From NCBI GenBank assembly GCA_021234155.1, contig JAJEKV010000047.1:2344494-2408493 (forward strand): a stretch of DNA of 64,000 bases. The letters are read 5' to 3'. The stretch comes from Isoetes taiwanensis (Eukaryota > Streptophyta > Lycopodiopsida > Isoetales > Isoetaceae). The notes under the pieces were generated by a model, which saw nothing but the letters and a program-made list of their open reading frames with translations, did no database searches and was not told the origin of the DNA. Shown piece by piece: positions 1-11,606 of the stretch. Numbering within the stretch: position 1 is the stretch's first letter; every line of letters begins with the position of its first letter. The position numbers and the translations under genes are program-made.

Positions 1-1003
1 TAAGCATACAATTGCAAAACAAAAAAGATTTAACCCTGATTATAGCATATTACCCGCCAAACAGTGACAAACTAGAACTGCTGGACCTGGGGGAGAGTAT
101 GACGAAATGGAAAGACCATGGACCTATGATATTGATGGGAGACCTGAATGCCAGAACATGTCAGGAGCAGGCACAGATTACGAGCATGAACGAGATAAAT
201 GGACAGTGGGTACATACTGCAAGATCACAAGATTGGATAAGTATAGAAGACAAGGCAGAAATCAATGCCAAAGGGGGTTATTGTTAGAGATATGCACAAC
301 AACAGGGGTCATTATAGCTAACGGGGTACAGAAATGGTGTGGATCAGGGGAATTCATGAGCCAGAATACACATGGGAAAAGCATAGTCGATTATGTGCTA
401 TTAAATGACCAAGCAGTAGCAGACATTTTAAGCTTCGTGCTAGCGGAATGGCCGACTGGAAAGAGGGAGAGCCACAGACCCATCCAGTTGACACTCAAAC
501 AGGACGGACAAGTACAGACAGAGACACCAAGCAAGGAAAAGAGCACAAACATGAAAATACACTTCCAGAATATGCATGAAGAAACCTTCACACAAAATGT
601 CAGATCAGAAATGGCATGGGAGGAGCATGGAGCAGACGAGAATGGGAACATGCTAAACGACATAATAGTGAAGATAGCAACAGATATCTTCGAAGAATGC
701 AAGACCCAGGAAGAGCCAGGCTTTCAGGGCCTCGGTATGGTGTGATGAGGAGGGTAGGGAACAAAAAACAAGAGTCAGAGATCACAAAGGCACGGAAACA
801 TACCAAACAGAAAGGGCGACATACCTAAGACTGCTGAAATCGGAAACGAAACAAGAACTTATTACAGCACCAATAGGGGTTGGCTGAAATATTAAAAAAG
901 CAACCCGGGAAGTTCTGGAAAGGACTGAAAGTGAGGGGAGGAGGGAACAGAAAGCCAGATAATGCACAGCATGATGTCCGATGGATCGAAAATATATCAG
1001 CGT
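1..1003 (+). mobile_element. Degraded LINE fragment: endonuclease domain and start of the RT linker
   Basis: Two overlapping frames, 12-287 and 107-745, together read as an exonuclease-endonuclease-phosphatase domain of a non-LTR retrotransposon. Visible landmarks are an initial YYPPNSDK segment, the metal-binding GDLNAR motif, a later VDYVLLND segment, and a terminal ESHRPI that corresponds to the usual SDHRP motif. The reading frame shifts near 230-290. Downstream, about 745-1000, short frames still show linker-like text (LLKSETKQEL, KKQPGKFWKGLK) typical of the region before the RT palm. No RT palm follows. The text is unlike LINE A further right, so it is probably another LINE lineage. 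Family assignment rests on motifs and is good; the exact clade is not determined. The element enters from outside the window. Confidence 0.75.
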
Positions 1004-1078
1004 GTTGCGCTAGTAGCACCCTTTGGGAACTCGCCCATGCTACATCAGTCCCGGGGCATCAGGGCACTCGGGACAATA

Positions 1079-1112
1079 ATTCTATTCTATTTTATTCTAT
1101 TCTATTCTATAT
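1079..1112. repeat. (TTCTA)n microsatellite
   Basis: Several near-perfect TTCTA pentamers in a row, just after the LINE endonuclease fragment. Confidence 0.9.
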
Positions 1113-1207
1113 CATCTCCTCTTAGCTCCATGGCCTCTCCATCGCCAAATAGATGGCAATTACAGATCCCAGAACCCACGTGGGCTCGTACGTAGCCTAG
1201 CTTTGGG

Positions 1208-1713
1208 ATAATGTACTCCATCCAAATTTTCTGTATTTAGGTGGCAAGTGTTATATAGGTGTTCAACCATTATGGTCTTGGCTTTAAGGTTTATTTAACA
1301 ATACCTTGGATAGCAAATCTATTCTCCTGGCATCCTACCAAAGTGCATGGGCCCTAGTTAAGTAGAAGACATTTCATCTAGAGTTTGGTTACTGTAGTCA
1401 ATCTGGGAGCTTCGTAGGCTGCACATTTTTCAAGGCATTTATTCACCTATTCGTAGCATTATTGTTGTAGCCTAAACTAAGATACTGATGGCTTATAAAT
1501 CTTCCTCCCTCATGGAAGAAGTGAGAGACCATATCCAGATTTAATATCTTCAAATTAATTCTTATCATTAGTCTCTTATGTTGGAGTAAGTATATAATGC
1601 TTCAGGCTTGTTTTAGGAGCATTTTCTGTGTCTTACACATCTAGATGAGATGCATACATCTTGTAATGTTTATTTTTAATTAATAAACTTTTTCTGTCCT
1701 TCAAAAAAATAAA
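1208..1713 (+). mobile_element. 5'-truncated LINE relic: ORF2 tail, 3' UTR and A-rich end
   Basis: The stretch around 1262-1345 matches, base by base with scattered changes, the LINE A tail at about 63705-63800: both carry a near-identical run through TGGTC-TGGCT-AAGGTTT-TTTAACA and a GCATGGSCC segment. The reading frame is broken by many stops. The end at about 1670-1713 resembles the 3' UTR of LINE B: a TTGTAATG-type stretch, a TTAAT-rich stretch, then a CTGTCCTTC-like motif followed by an A-run. This is an old, 5'-truncated copy of the same LINE family, a product expected from incomplete target-primed reverse transcription. Confidence 0.7.
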
Positions 1714-1873
1714 TAAAACTAGCAGAAAGGCATGCTTGAGGCAAAGGTTGAAAAGAAACGTTGAAAAATGAATATAATAGAATTAATTTTTGATGTACAT
1801 GGAGGCTAATATAGCCTAGGCCATGGTAGTAGAAAATATGTGTTATAGTTTATGTTAGTTATGTTGATGCTCG

Positions 1874-2466
1874 ATGTCAGTTATTTTGAACCGTAATAAC
1901 TGCTTATCTTTTGGGAAAATTATTACTGGATATATTCAACACGGGGAAGATTTCCTTGCTCTTGAGTATTTAGAGCACATGAAAGAGAAGTTAAGACCAA
2001 CAAAAGTACGTTTCCGTCAAGGCATCAACAATATCATTTATGTACATCAAGCAAGAGTTATTCATGTTAGATTCTTGATGGTGGTCTACAACTTGATGCT
2101 GTTCCTGAAAGTTCCCTAGTTATATGTTAAGTGTGGCAACTTGAATGATTGTAGACTCTTTACTGAATTGCCAGAAAATAACATTGTAACCTAGGACACA
2201 ATTGTTGGTTGTTATGTTAAACATGGGAAATGTTATCTTGGTGTAGAGAATGCTGTGAGAACATGCGGGGATAGGCATAATTTTTTATTATATTTCATTT
2301 CTTATGATGTGAAGGAAGGCATGTGACAGTATTGGTAGAGCAGTAGAGCAAGGCAAACAAATCCACCACAAGATCATAGAAAATAGACCCCATTTTGACA
2401 GTGTCATAGGAGGTATGATTGTCTGTGTGTATGCTGAATTTGGAACTTCAAAATTATTGGACTGAG
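1874..2466 (+). pseudogene. PLS-class pentatricopeptide repeat (PPR) gene relic
   Basis: Translated text in shifting frames matches plant PPR repeats. At 1874-2020 it reads ITGYIQHGEDFLALEYLEHM followed by a P-T-K-V segment, a typical 35-residue PPR unit. At about 2122-2260 it reads YVKCGNLNDCRLFTELPENN, then an in-frame stop where a Trp codon is expected, then DTIVGCYVKHGK. At about 2338-2460 it reads AVEQGKQIHHKIIEN with a following VCVYAEFG. Intact members bind organelle RNA and direct C-to-U editing or processing. This copy has frameshifts and stops and cannot be functional. No E/DYW tail is visible. The long-repeat style resembles the very large PPR families of ferns and lycophytes, which is part of the taxonomic inference. 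Confidence 0.8.
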
Positions 2467-3689
2467 AAATAGGAATGCATGAATACTAAGATTCTATAAA
2501 GGGTAGTTCAGCGCCACAGTCCAGTTTGCCACAATCCAATGATGGATTTAAGAAGTAAAAGTATCGGTAAGGTCAATAAAAGTGTGGTGCCAATACCGTG
2601 TAATCAATTTCCAGTGTTCTTTCAAGGTTTTGAAGATCTGTTCTGGCCTTGTTTTTCAATGGGCACACAATATACATTTTTGGAGGAACGTGGTTAATAA
2701 TTGTTCCGACCAATGAGCAACAAAAATATGGTAAATAACATCATGAGCTGGTTTTGTATCTTTTGTTCACTGTAAACGTTCTTTCTTTAAGCCAAGGACC
2801 ACATTCCTTTGAGCTACATGGTACATCTGGCTTTTCTGTGTAGAGTCTTTCTGTTTGAAAATCATTTGAGGTCATACAACTTGCATAGATTCCAGCTTTG
2901 TTCCTTGTAGAATCCACTTTTGCTCTAAGCTTGCAAACTAGTCCAATCTTCAGGCCATATGATTATAGCCGTAATTGCTCTTCCTTTATGTATCTCTTGC
3001 TTCTACATGCTGCCTTAAATTTATGGTACTCAACGTAGAGACCACATTACATTTATCAGCATGTTAGATACCTCTACCCTATCCTATTAAGTCCATGCTA
3101 TTACATGCTTTCAGAGCACTTGCATGTATCCTGCATTTTAAAAAGGCACTGCAATGAGTAAAGTCCCTTTCCATGCTAGACTATCCTGCAATAAATGCAA
3201 CAATTGACAAGTTGTCAAAGATTGCATGTGCCTTGTCTAGTGTTCAACATTTGGCATGTGTATGTCAAGAATATTGGCCACCATCAGATTAAATTGGAGG
3301 CCATACTCAATGACATGCCCCTTGAGATATCTGCATTGTTCTGTGGCACTTTTGTTACTGCACTTTTTTAATATGCTTAAAACGATAAACCTATATGGTT
3401 TTATGCTCTCATGCCACATCCTATGGTATAGCGTCTTTAGGGTTAATTCAGATTTTGAAGCTTGATGTATGTTGTAAGGATAGCATTCCATGTATACTAA
3501 CTTGGTTTTATGACCTTGCTGAATACATAACTTGCTTCAACAAGCATCCATACCAGACAAACAAATGGATCCGATTATCACCAAATACAACAATTAAATC
3601 AAGTTCAGCTTAAACTGTCAACGAGGGCACTTGGCTACCTAGCTGCAAAGTCTCACAACTTTGCACACTCATGCACCAGACCATAAGCA
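2467..3689. other. No recognisable gene
   Basis: AT-rich sequence without a convincing coding frame. Short frames around 3237-3610 occur on both strands and show no motif or splice context. Possibly a decayed continuation of the PPR neighbourhood. Confidence 0.5.
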
Positions 3690-4435
3690 ACACCTGATCT
3701 AGGGGAATCTTAGAGAGGTTCATGTGAATCCCCATAGAATATTGGAGATACTTTATAGAATCTTTGGGAATGTATGGGAATTTTAAGAGAATCGTTGGTA
3801 ATAGAGGGGAATCTAAGGGAATCTTCATAAAGTTCTTGATGGAATCTAGAGGAATCTGAGAGAATCTACATAGAATCTTGGGGAATCTAGGAAATCTTTT
3901 GATGATCTTTTGGATTCTAGGGGAACCTCAAGAAAATCTATAGAAATCTCAAGAGAATCTTTGGGAAATTAAGAGAGTCTTCATAGGATCTAAGAGAATC
4001 TTAATGTAATCATTGAGAATCTAGGAGAATCTTGAAGGAATCTTGAAGAAACTAGGGATTTTTTTATAGAAACTACGTAGAATTTTGAGAAATCTAGAGG
4101 AATCTTGGGATATTTTTTGAAAATCTAGGGGAATATTATGAGAATCTTGGGTAACACTTATAGAACCTTCGGGAATCTAAGGGGATATAGGGAAATCTTA
4201 GGAAAAACTAGAAGAATCGTAGGGAAATTAACATGAATCCCTATAGAATATTGGGCAATAGGGGAATCTTTGTAGAATCTTAGGGAATCTAAAGAAAATC
4301 CAAGGGTCTCTAGGGGAATGTTTCACATTGGGTGTATTTTGTAGGGTCAACTTCATATAGTCCTTATTGGTACAGGAACCCTTATGAAACGTTAGGGAAT
4401 CTAAGGAAATATAGAGGAATCTTAACATCAACGAC
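3690..4435. repeat. GAATCT quasi-tandem repeat array
   Basis: Dozens of irregularly spaced copies of short words such as GGGAATCT, AGAATCT, TAGGGGAATCTT and TAGAATCTTGGG, with spacings near 10-25 bases. The array is purine-rich on this strand. The same word family recurs at 33165-33800, 39180-39900 and, reversed, at 50600-50672. It is not a simple microsatellite because the spacers vary. The overlapping minus frame at 4228-4650 is a by-product of this composition. Confidence 0.8.
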
Positions 4436-4659
4436 GTGCTAGGTATGGTGTTTCTCTGTTGCCAGATTCTCAAAATAAGCATTCTTAGATTATTATCCTC
4501 TGTTTTCATGAAATGGATGAAAAAGAAGCAGACTAAGTTCACATAAAATAATTCATGCCTTGGAATAGAATCCCATGGTGAAGAAGAAATGTAAAAGCAT
4601 TCAAGCCAAGGCATCAAGACATTTGCAGAAATATTATGTAAATATATCATACTGCAGAT

Positions 4660-4660
<1 letters not shown>

Positions 4661-4690
<30 letters not shown>

Positions 4691-4697
4691 AAGAAGA
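4661..4697. repeat. (AAG)n microsatellite
   Basis: Twelve or so uninterrupted AAG triplets; gives poly-Leu or poly-Lys style frames that are not genes. Confidence 0.95.
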
Positions 4698-4774
4698 GAT
4701 TTTAACGTCACGCCACAAGGCAGCGTCCTATCGGACATGTGACACTTTACAACACACCCAGACATCTTATGTGG

Positions 4775-4872
4775 CACCATCAGCCCTCTTTTTATGACCC
4801 ATCGGTACACAATGGCTGCCAAGCACCATCAGCCCTTTTTTTATGACCCATCGATAGACAATGACTGCCAAC
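4775..4872. repeat. 49-bp tandem duplication
   Basis: A unit beginning CACCATCAGCCC and ending near GCTGCCAA is present twice head to tail (4775-4823 and 4824-4872) with a few substitutions. Confidence 0.85.
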
Positions 4873-6640
4873 AGTATCTTATCACAACATAAAGCAACAA
4901 ATGCTTATGGATTTTGTGTCTGCATCTACTTAAAAAAATATATCTTGGCTCCAAAGTTGAAGCAGTTCTAACCTCAGATCAACTAAGGGAGCATAAATGT
5001 GCGAGAGAAACATCGAATGCCAAAGTTAAAACTATTTTTGATTAGAGTATCCTGACAAAACCAGTGAAGATTTTGTAAGCACTGAAATGAGCATGCAAAA
5101 TAGACTACATTCTGTGATGCCATTAGTGGCAGATAACGATGTCATTGGTCAAGTGAAAGATTACCTGCATGACATTCCACGGCATCATAAACATCAACAC
5201 ACCCAAAGAATGCTTTTCTGGCTATACATAGCTTACAATCATGTATGAATTGTGCTCACTTCGTATGCAGGGGAAAATGTCTCAGCAGAGTCCTGCAACT
5301 GGCAAAGCATATCCAAGATTTCAATGACTGATAAAAAAGATGTTTGAAGTATAATTTCGTATTCTCTCAAGTTTGAATGTGAGTGGGTTGCCTATAAATC
5401 AATGCATGATTTCAATCTAAATGCTTTCACTCCAAGATATTCTACACCACTACAATCTGCAACAAACTATGTAGCTAGCAGTAATAGAGAGATAAAATAC
5501 GTAACAGGCCTTAAATATTAATGCATAGTTTCACTTCAACTGACAGATTACTAATATGTTGTAAGCTATACGGACCAATAATTAATAACATGATTTTGCA
5601 CTAACCTATGGGACAGAACAAAAGCTTTGACTATGAAAAGTTCCAACTCTGCTGCTCACAATGCCCCTTCCTAACCATCTATATGAGACAGAACAAAAGG
5701 TTTGGCTGCAAGAAGTACTGACTCTGCAATTGTTATCTAAATGTTCGCATGCACTTATGGAGGTTAGAAGAATTCAATGGTACAAATAAGGAACTGCACT
5801 TAGTACTTTAAAGAGCCAAATGTTGGACAGTGGAAAGAAGGATCCACATTTTGGCTGATTCAATACTTAAAGGGATACATTTACAGTTTTACCTTATACA
5901 ACACCTTGGATGGCTTGAGAAATGCATTGTGGGTTCCAACTGATCCGGAAACCATGAACATGGAACATCCATCTGTGGATGTATACTCTCTGAACAGAAG
6001 GACAATTAAAGATTTACCATGGAGTGCTCTAAAAATCGGTCTGAAATGTAAGAAGATTTCAAATTTTGAATTTACACTTATTATGGTGGAGGCCATAGCA
6101 AAACATCTCATATATAGCTGTATCGGAGTCTACATGTCCAGTAACTACAACAGATACCTAATTTTCCTAGAATAATCAAACCCTTAGGATCAAACTGAAG
6201 CAATCAACCCCATAATCCTTGGGCAAGACTGTTATTTCCTGCTCTTGGAACTCTTGAAAAATGAAGGACATAAGACCTCTGCAGAGGCTGGCAAGCTTAA
6301 GCAATCATGTACGAACAAAGAAGAAATAATCAGGCAAAAAATGGCAAACAAAGAAACCGCCAGAGCGTACAGTCTACTCTTGTGAAAACCCCCGTTGTTG
6401 CCAAGATTGGAAACGAACAATAAAGTTGAGCCTAAATTTGCAAAATTAAATTCAGAATCCAGCGGATAGGATGCGCTTAGAGATCTACTACGCATGTGAG
6501 CTACAAATTCGGCTCAAATATCTTTGGGAAAACATCTCTTCTAAGCACATTCACAAGTTAAGCAGCATGTCAGTTCTTGTTTCCCAATATAGAGATGTAT
6601 TCTAGCACAGCAGAAAGAGCAAGTTCTCAAGAACCCCACT
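4873..6640. other. No recognisable gene
   Basis: Mostly AT-rich. A plus frame at 5906-6175 (89 codons) and its minus shadow have no motif, no repeat context and no supporting splice signals that I can see. Nothing else stands out before the LINE A leader. Confidence 0.45.
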
Positions 6641-6938
6641 GTAAGTAATGGAATCATCGAAAGCTTATCGAAAGAGCTTTCCGTCGGTGTATGATTTGTA
6701 TGGTGTTTTCTCTGTTTTGGTCGACGGAATTCGCCTGACAGTCCCGGCCCTCTTTTGGCGGTGCTAGGGTTTGGCTGCAGTTTTCTTTTGGCCATAACTT
6801 CTGCATCTTGTGGCAGTTTTGAGCGTATTTGGGCTTGTTGGAAAGCTCTTTAAGCACTCCATCCAGTGGCGCTTAATTCCTTCAGAGATTGATCTGTTGG
6901 AAAAGACGGTTCAGATCTGAAACTTCGGCCCTCCTCTC

Positions 6939-9072
6939 TTGGTGGAGATGACAAGATCCAGTCGCAGCCCGCCAAAACGTGCTTCTGGTGCTTCTATCAC
7001 AGTTCATGGTGGAATTGGCAAAGAATATGCTGCAGATTCTCCCAGGATGAGTGTACGCGATGCACACAAGATGGCTCGTGAGGGTGCTCTTTCAGCTCCT
7101 GAGAGTTTAGTCTCCTTGGTGCATCTCAATCCTTTAGTGTTGCCCAATATGTCTTCTAATGGCATGAATGTGGCCGCCTCAATTGAGACAGGAGCTCCAC
7201 CTTCTTCCTCGTCTCAGTTACTTGCTCCAGTTTCCATCCCGACTGTAGTTGCAGCAACTACAGTTCGCGCTGCTGCCCACACGTCTGGTGAGACTGGAAG
7301 CCGTGTTGTGCCATTGGAAAACTCTTCCGAGAATGTCACACCTCCAACGCACGTTGGAGGTTCCTCGGACCAGGTGGTGCGCTCTGGCCAATTAGTGCCT
7401 CCAACACTCGTTGGACATCCTGGGGTTCAGGCAAGACCCTCTTTATCTGCCGAAGTTGCTCCTGGGCTACTAGCTCCTCTGACACAGGTTGGAAGTCCCT
7501 CATATCAGTTCAGACCTCATGTGCCTATAGAGTGCTCCTCTGGACAGGCTGCACCTAATAGTGTTGCACGGGCAGCACCTCCAACACAGGTTGGAAGTTC
7601 TTTGGTGCGGACTACTTCTATAGGTAGTGCTCGGGTGGTGGTGCAACCTCCACAAACTGGTGTACGTCCAACACACGTTGGAGGTTCCTCAGGGCAGGAG
7701 GAGTTTCCCCCTCTTCCCCCACGGCAGCCTGGGGCGACATCCTCTTCCATTCCCCGAGCTGCATCGACCACACCTTAGAGATCATCTGATGCAGTTGCTC
7801 GAGTTACAGGTGTCTGATTCTCTGAGTGGCTTTGCAAGGGCTTGGCGGCTCCCGCCACCTCAGCTCGTGTCTCAGAGGCCATTGCCACCATGGTGCATAA
7901 TAACAGGAAGGAAGTTGTGTTCTATCTCCAGCAATTGCAAGCCAAACAAGACTCTATAGATGTCCAGCTCCCATCAGATGAAATTTTTTATGAGGTTCAG
8001 GAGTGCAGGGCAACTTTTGAGCGGTTTGGGGCTCCAGTGGTGCAGATTAGCCATGAGGATCATCGACGACATGTGGAGCAGTTGGTTGCGTGTTCCGTGG
8101 TCTGCCACTTCACTGGCCCTTTCCTGGATCTGAAGCGCGTGGGATCTTGGCTGTCTGGGCACCTTCACAAGCTAGGGCTCCCTGCTTATCAATCTATCAA
8201 GCTTGTGGCAAAAGATCAACGTTGCTTTCTTTTGATGTTTGAATCTCCAGAACCGGCTGCTCAACTCATAGAACGAGGTGTTGATCCTCTCTGGAAACAC
8301 TTCTTGCTCTATCAACAGTATGTTCCTGGATCCTTTCCAGCTAAGCCAGATGCCTTACGTGCCCCCTTCTGGTTTGCTATCGAAGATTTTCCTCCAGAGT
8401 TACAGGATTCCAAGTTCATTTCTGTCATTGCTAATGAGATTGGACTCCATTTGCAACACTCCATAACCAACGGCATCACCAAGGTTTGCGTGGCAAGGCC
8501 CATTCATCGTGATTTGCCTCAAAACAATTGTTGTCCAAAGCGGGCCCATGTTCTTTCCATTTAAGCTGTCCTTGTTGAATGGTCCTGAGCTAGCTCTCAT
8601 GTTTCCCGAAGCCCCTCTCTTTGCTCAATATCGTAGGGTTCACCAACAGGATTCTTCATCTGCTCCTCCGGCACTCCATGCTCCTAGATCAGCTCCCACC
8701 TCAGTGGACATCTCTCAAGTCCCTGTGCCTGTGATTGCCCCCCCTGCTCTTCCAGTTGCAGCTCCTCCACCTCAGTCTCTGGATCACCAAATGTTGAGAC
8801 TGGCTGAAATCCAGAAATCGCAAGAGCAAATTGAAGAGGCTCGTAGGCAGTATATGGACATTGATCGGTGTGGCATCCACCCACCACCTAAACATCCACC
8901 GGCTCTTCGTCAACCACGAAAGTCTGCTAAGGGATCTAATTCCTCTGCGTCCCAGCCCTCAGTTCCTGCTTCAGGTGGCACTGCCCCTCCCATTGCATCC
9001 CATGGTGGTCGCTTTGATCCACTTCAGTGGGCTGATTTGGTTGATGAGGTTGCTGCTATGCCAGGTGCCTAG
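6939..9072 (+). pseudogene. LINE A ORF1 (DUF4283-like nucleic-acid-binding protein), frame-broken
   Basis: Three consecutive plus frames make up ORF1: 6939-7778, 7842-8564 and 8509-9072, so at least two frameshifts are present. The first part (279 residues) is Ser/Pro/Val-rich and holds about five copies of a PPTxVGGSS-like peptide. The second has the hydrophobic pattern of the DUF4283 domain of plant LINE and zinc-knuckle proteins, including VACSVVCHFTGPFLDLKRVG and a later FWFAIEDFPPELQD segment. The third is Pro/Ser-rich with a short helical stretch (MLRLAEIQKSQEQIEEARRQ) and ends a little before ORF2. Such proteins coat the LINE RNA and act as chaperones. I see no intact CCHC knuckle. The copy is not functional as read. 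Confidence 0.75.
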
Positions 9073-9137
9073 GAAACATCCTCAAGTTCCCTTGAGACAC
9101 CAGTGGTCTCATCTGAATTGGCCCCATCACAAGATCA

Positions 9138-10793
9138 ATGCGGTTAGTCTCATGGAATGTTCAGGGGGTAGCCTCTCCCCCTCAAAGCGAGTCGTGATTT
9201 CTTTTACTTATCTAGATTGGATGCTCAGTTTGTATGTCTTCAAGAGCATAAGTGTCGTAAGGGAGACGTATCAAAGCTTGCAGACATGATTGGTCGCATG
9301 TTTAATGTCCTTATCGCAGCAGCTGATTCTGCCAGTGCAGGGGTCATGATAGCATGGCTTCCTTCCTTGCCAGTCATCCTTACTCAGGCTGATCGCTTTG
9401 GTCGTTGGGCCCTAATTGTATGGCAGGAGCAAGGGGTTAAATATGGTCTAATTAATGTTTATGCCCACAATAGACCTCATCAGAGAGCTTCACTATGGGC
9501 CTCTTTGCGAGGGAAGATACTCAGCTTGGGCTGCCACATTTCATGACTTCTTGTTGGGGATCTCAATACGGTGGAAGTGGAGCCTGATCGGTTGGGGGCG
9601 ACCTCTACAGTGGTGTCTGGTTTTGAACGCCAGCAGTGGCTTCGTCTACTCCATGACTGCAACCTCTCGGAGATTGATGGTAAAGGTGCCTTCACTTGGT
9701 GCAATGGTCAAGTTGATGGGCGTCGCACAAGCTCTCGGTTGGATAGAGCTTATTGGAATGCAGATACAGTTGTGGCACTTCCAGGTCTCTTTCGATTCTG
9801 TCTCAGAGATAACTCAGTTTCAGACCACCATCCGCAATTCATTTCAGACGAGCCCCTGCAGCGGCGGCAGCCTGGAAGGAGTGTTTCCGCTTGAACGTCA
9901 AGTTCTTAAAGGATGCTGACTTTCAAGAAGGTTGCAAGAATACTTGGACAACTGCCTTCAATCGACGTCGAGGTATGACTGGCATAGTGGATGCAATTGC
10001 GGCAGTCAAGGGTTTTGCCAAAGAGTGGGGTCGAGAGTCTGCAGCAGCAGGTCGTGCTTTACTGGACACTTTGTATCAGGACCTGCTCCATTCTCAACAG
10101 GGACGTCTTCCAGGTGTTTATGATCGTGATATTTTGGCATAGATCCAAGCATTGGAGGAGGAGCAAATTCAGCAAGCAAAGCTGAAGGCAGGTCTGCAGT
10201 GGCTTCGTGATGGAGACCGTTGTACGGGCTTCTTTTTTCGTGCAGCTAAGAGGCGTCGCATGACATCAACCATGTCCTCATTGCTTTTGCCGAATGGTTC
10301 GATGCTAACAGAGCCGACTGAACTCAGGCAGCATCTGCATAACCACTTCCAGACATTTTTTGCTGAGAAACATCTTCCCTTTCAATCAGAAATGCAAGAT
10401 GCTGTTTTATCTAGGATTTCTCCCATCATCTCTGGTGAGCAGCGCGAGTCAATAGATGCGGCTATGACAGCTGACGATTTAAAATCGGCAGTCTTTGAAC
10501 TGAAAAGAGGCAAATGCCCAGGTTTGGATGGTTTGCCAATTGAGTTCTTCCAGGAGTATTGGGAATGGCTAGAGCCAAATGTATATGATGCTTTCTGTGA
10601 CTTTCGGCGGTCCACTGCCTTGGATAGAATTCTAAACACAGGTGCCATCTCACTCATCCCCAAGGTCAAGGATCCTCAGACTATTTCAGATTGGCGGCCC
10701 ATCACCTTATTGTCATCCGTATATAAGATCTTCGCCAAGGCTTTTGCAGAGCGGGTAAAGGACATCTTGACAGAGTCCATCTCAACAACCTGA
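9138..10793 (+). pseudogene. LINE A ORF2, endonuclease and N-terminal reverse transcriptase
   Basis: ORF2 begins at 9138 with MRLVSWNVQGV, the canonical first motif of an APE-type endonuclease. Following motifs are VCLQEHK, GVMIAWLP, INVYAHN, GDLNTVEVEPDRLG and SDHHPQ. Frameshifts separate 9138-9190, 9217-9546, 9571-9894 and 9891 onward. The RT linker reads WLRDGDRCTGFFF, and the RT begins with KRGKCPGLDGLPIEFFQEYW, GAISLIPK and DWRPITLLSSVYKIFAKAFA. An in-frame TAG at about 10140 interrupts an otherwise open stretch. The protein stops at 10793 just before the block that contains the first catalytic aspartate. An intact ORF2 would nick target DNA and copy the LINE RNA. Confidence 0.9.
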
Positions 10794-11606
10794 TTAAAGA
10801 CGTGATTTCAATTTTACTCATTCAAATTCTTTATACTCCTTATTTTGACCATTACAGTACTGGTCTATACCTGCAACTTGTTGATTCCAAAATATGGTTC
10901 AGGTTGTAGATTCTTCAAATGTTCTATTATAAAACAAAGTTGCCCTATGTACAAAGGGCCAAAGCAAAATCAAATGGAATCTTATAGCTTTAGTGCAGTT
11001 TTAGTGGGGTTATGTGTGAATCTCACTATCTTTTTCTATTTGATGCAAGGCTGATGATGTCACCTCAAAGGTCTTACCATTTTTTTAATTGTTTGCACTT
11101 TTATAATTGATGCATCCCCAAATTTGTGGTCCTAGTTATTCACAATGCTTTTTGCTGTATTATAGATGTGATCCTAATTCACAACGCTTCTAAACATTTT
11201 GTTATACTATAGAGCAAGACAAGAAAAGAATGAAAATTTTGTACCAAAAAGGTTCGGGAATGGTTTCTTAGTTTTTAAGGTCCGTTTTGGCATGCAAATG
11301 CTGCAAGATTTTTAGGCAAACATTCGGGCATGCGTGCATACATCATGTTTTTTGGGTCATGGTCGGATATTTGGGCATTTCACAACCAAGCAGCTCGGAA
11401 GATGGTCGAATATTTGGGCATTTCACAACCAAGCAGCTCGGAAGAACATATCTTGGCATCTAGCTTATCTCATCATCTATTTGTGGTTGGGAGAGATGGC
11501 GAAGGATCTTGAGGTGAGCGCAAACCTTAGCTTTCAATTTTCTAGCTATGAATTTTCACTTTGTGTTTGTAATCATGGAACAAAATAGTGATGAAAGTGT
11601 TTATGA
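10794..11606. other. Unassigned spacer between LINE A and LINE B with a 43-bp tandem duplication
   Basis: AT-rich non-coding sequence unrelated to LINE text. It contains a 43-bp tandem duplication (11359-11401 and 11402-11444) built on TATTTGGGCATTTCACAACC. Neither LINE explains this segment. Confidence 0.6.

Larger units (their letters stand above)
6640..10793 (+). mobile_element. LINE A, 5' part (leader, ORF1, ORF2 to mid-RT)
   Basis: A GC-richer, pyrimidine-strand leader (about 6640-6938) precedes ORF1, followed by ORF2 with endonuclease and the first RT motifs. The order and the domain types are those of plant L1-type LINEs. The element stops abruptly at 10793, in the codons that normally precede the second conserved RT block. 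Matching downstream protein resumes at 13858 and again at 63677 after two interruptions. The exact 5' end and any target duplication are not visible. Confidence 0.85.

Noticed and set aside
3690-4435. CRISPR-like array of short repeats
   Set aside because: Spacing and repeat words are irregular, spacers are related to the repeats, and the context is a plant nuclear genome.
4228-4650. 140-codon minus frame
   Set aside because: Lies on the GAATCT repeat array; openness follows from repeat composition.
5906-6175. 89-codon plus frame considered as a small gene
   Set aside because: No motif, no paralogue in the window, and an equally open antisense frame.
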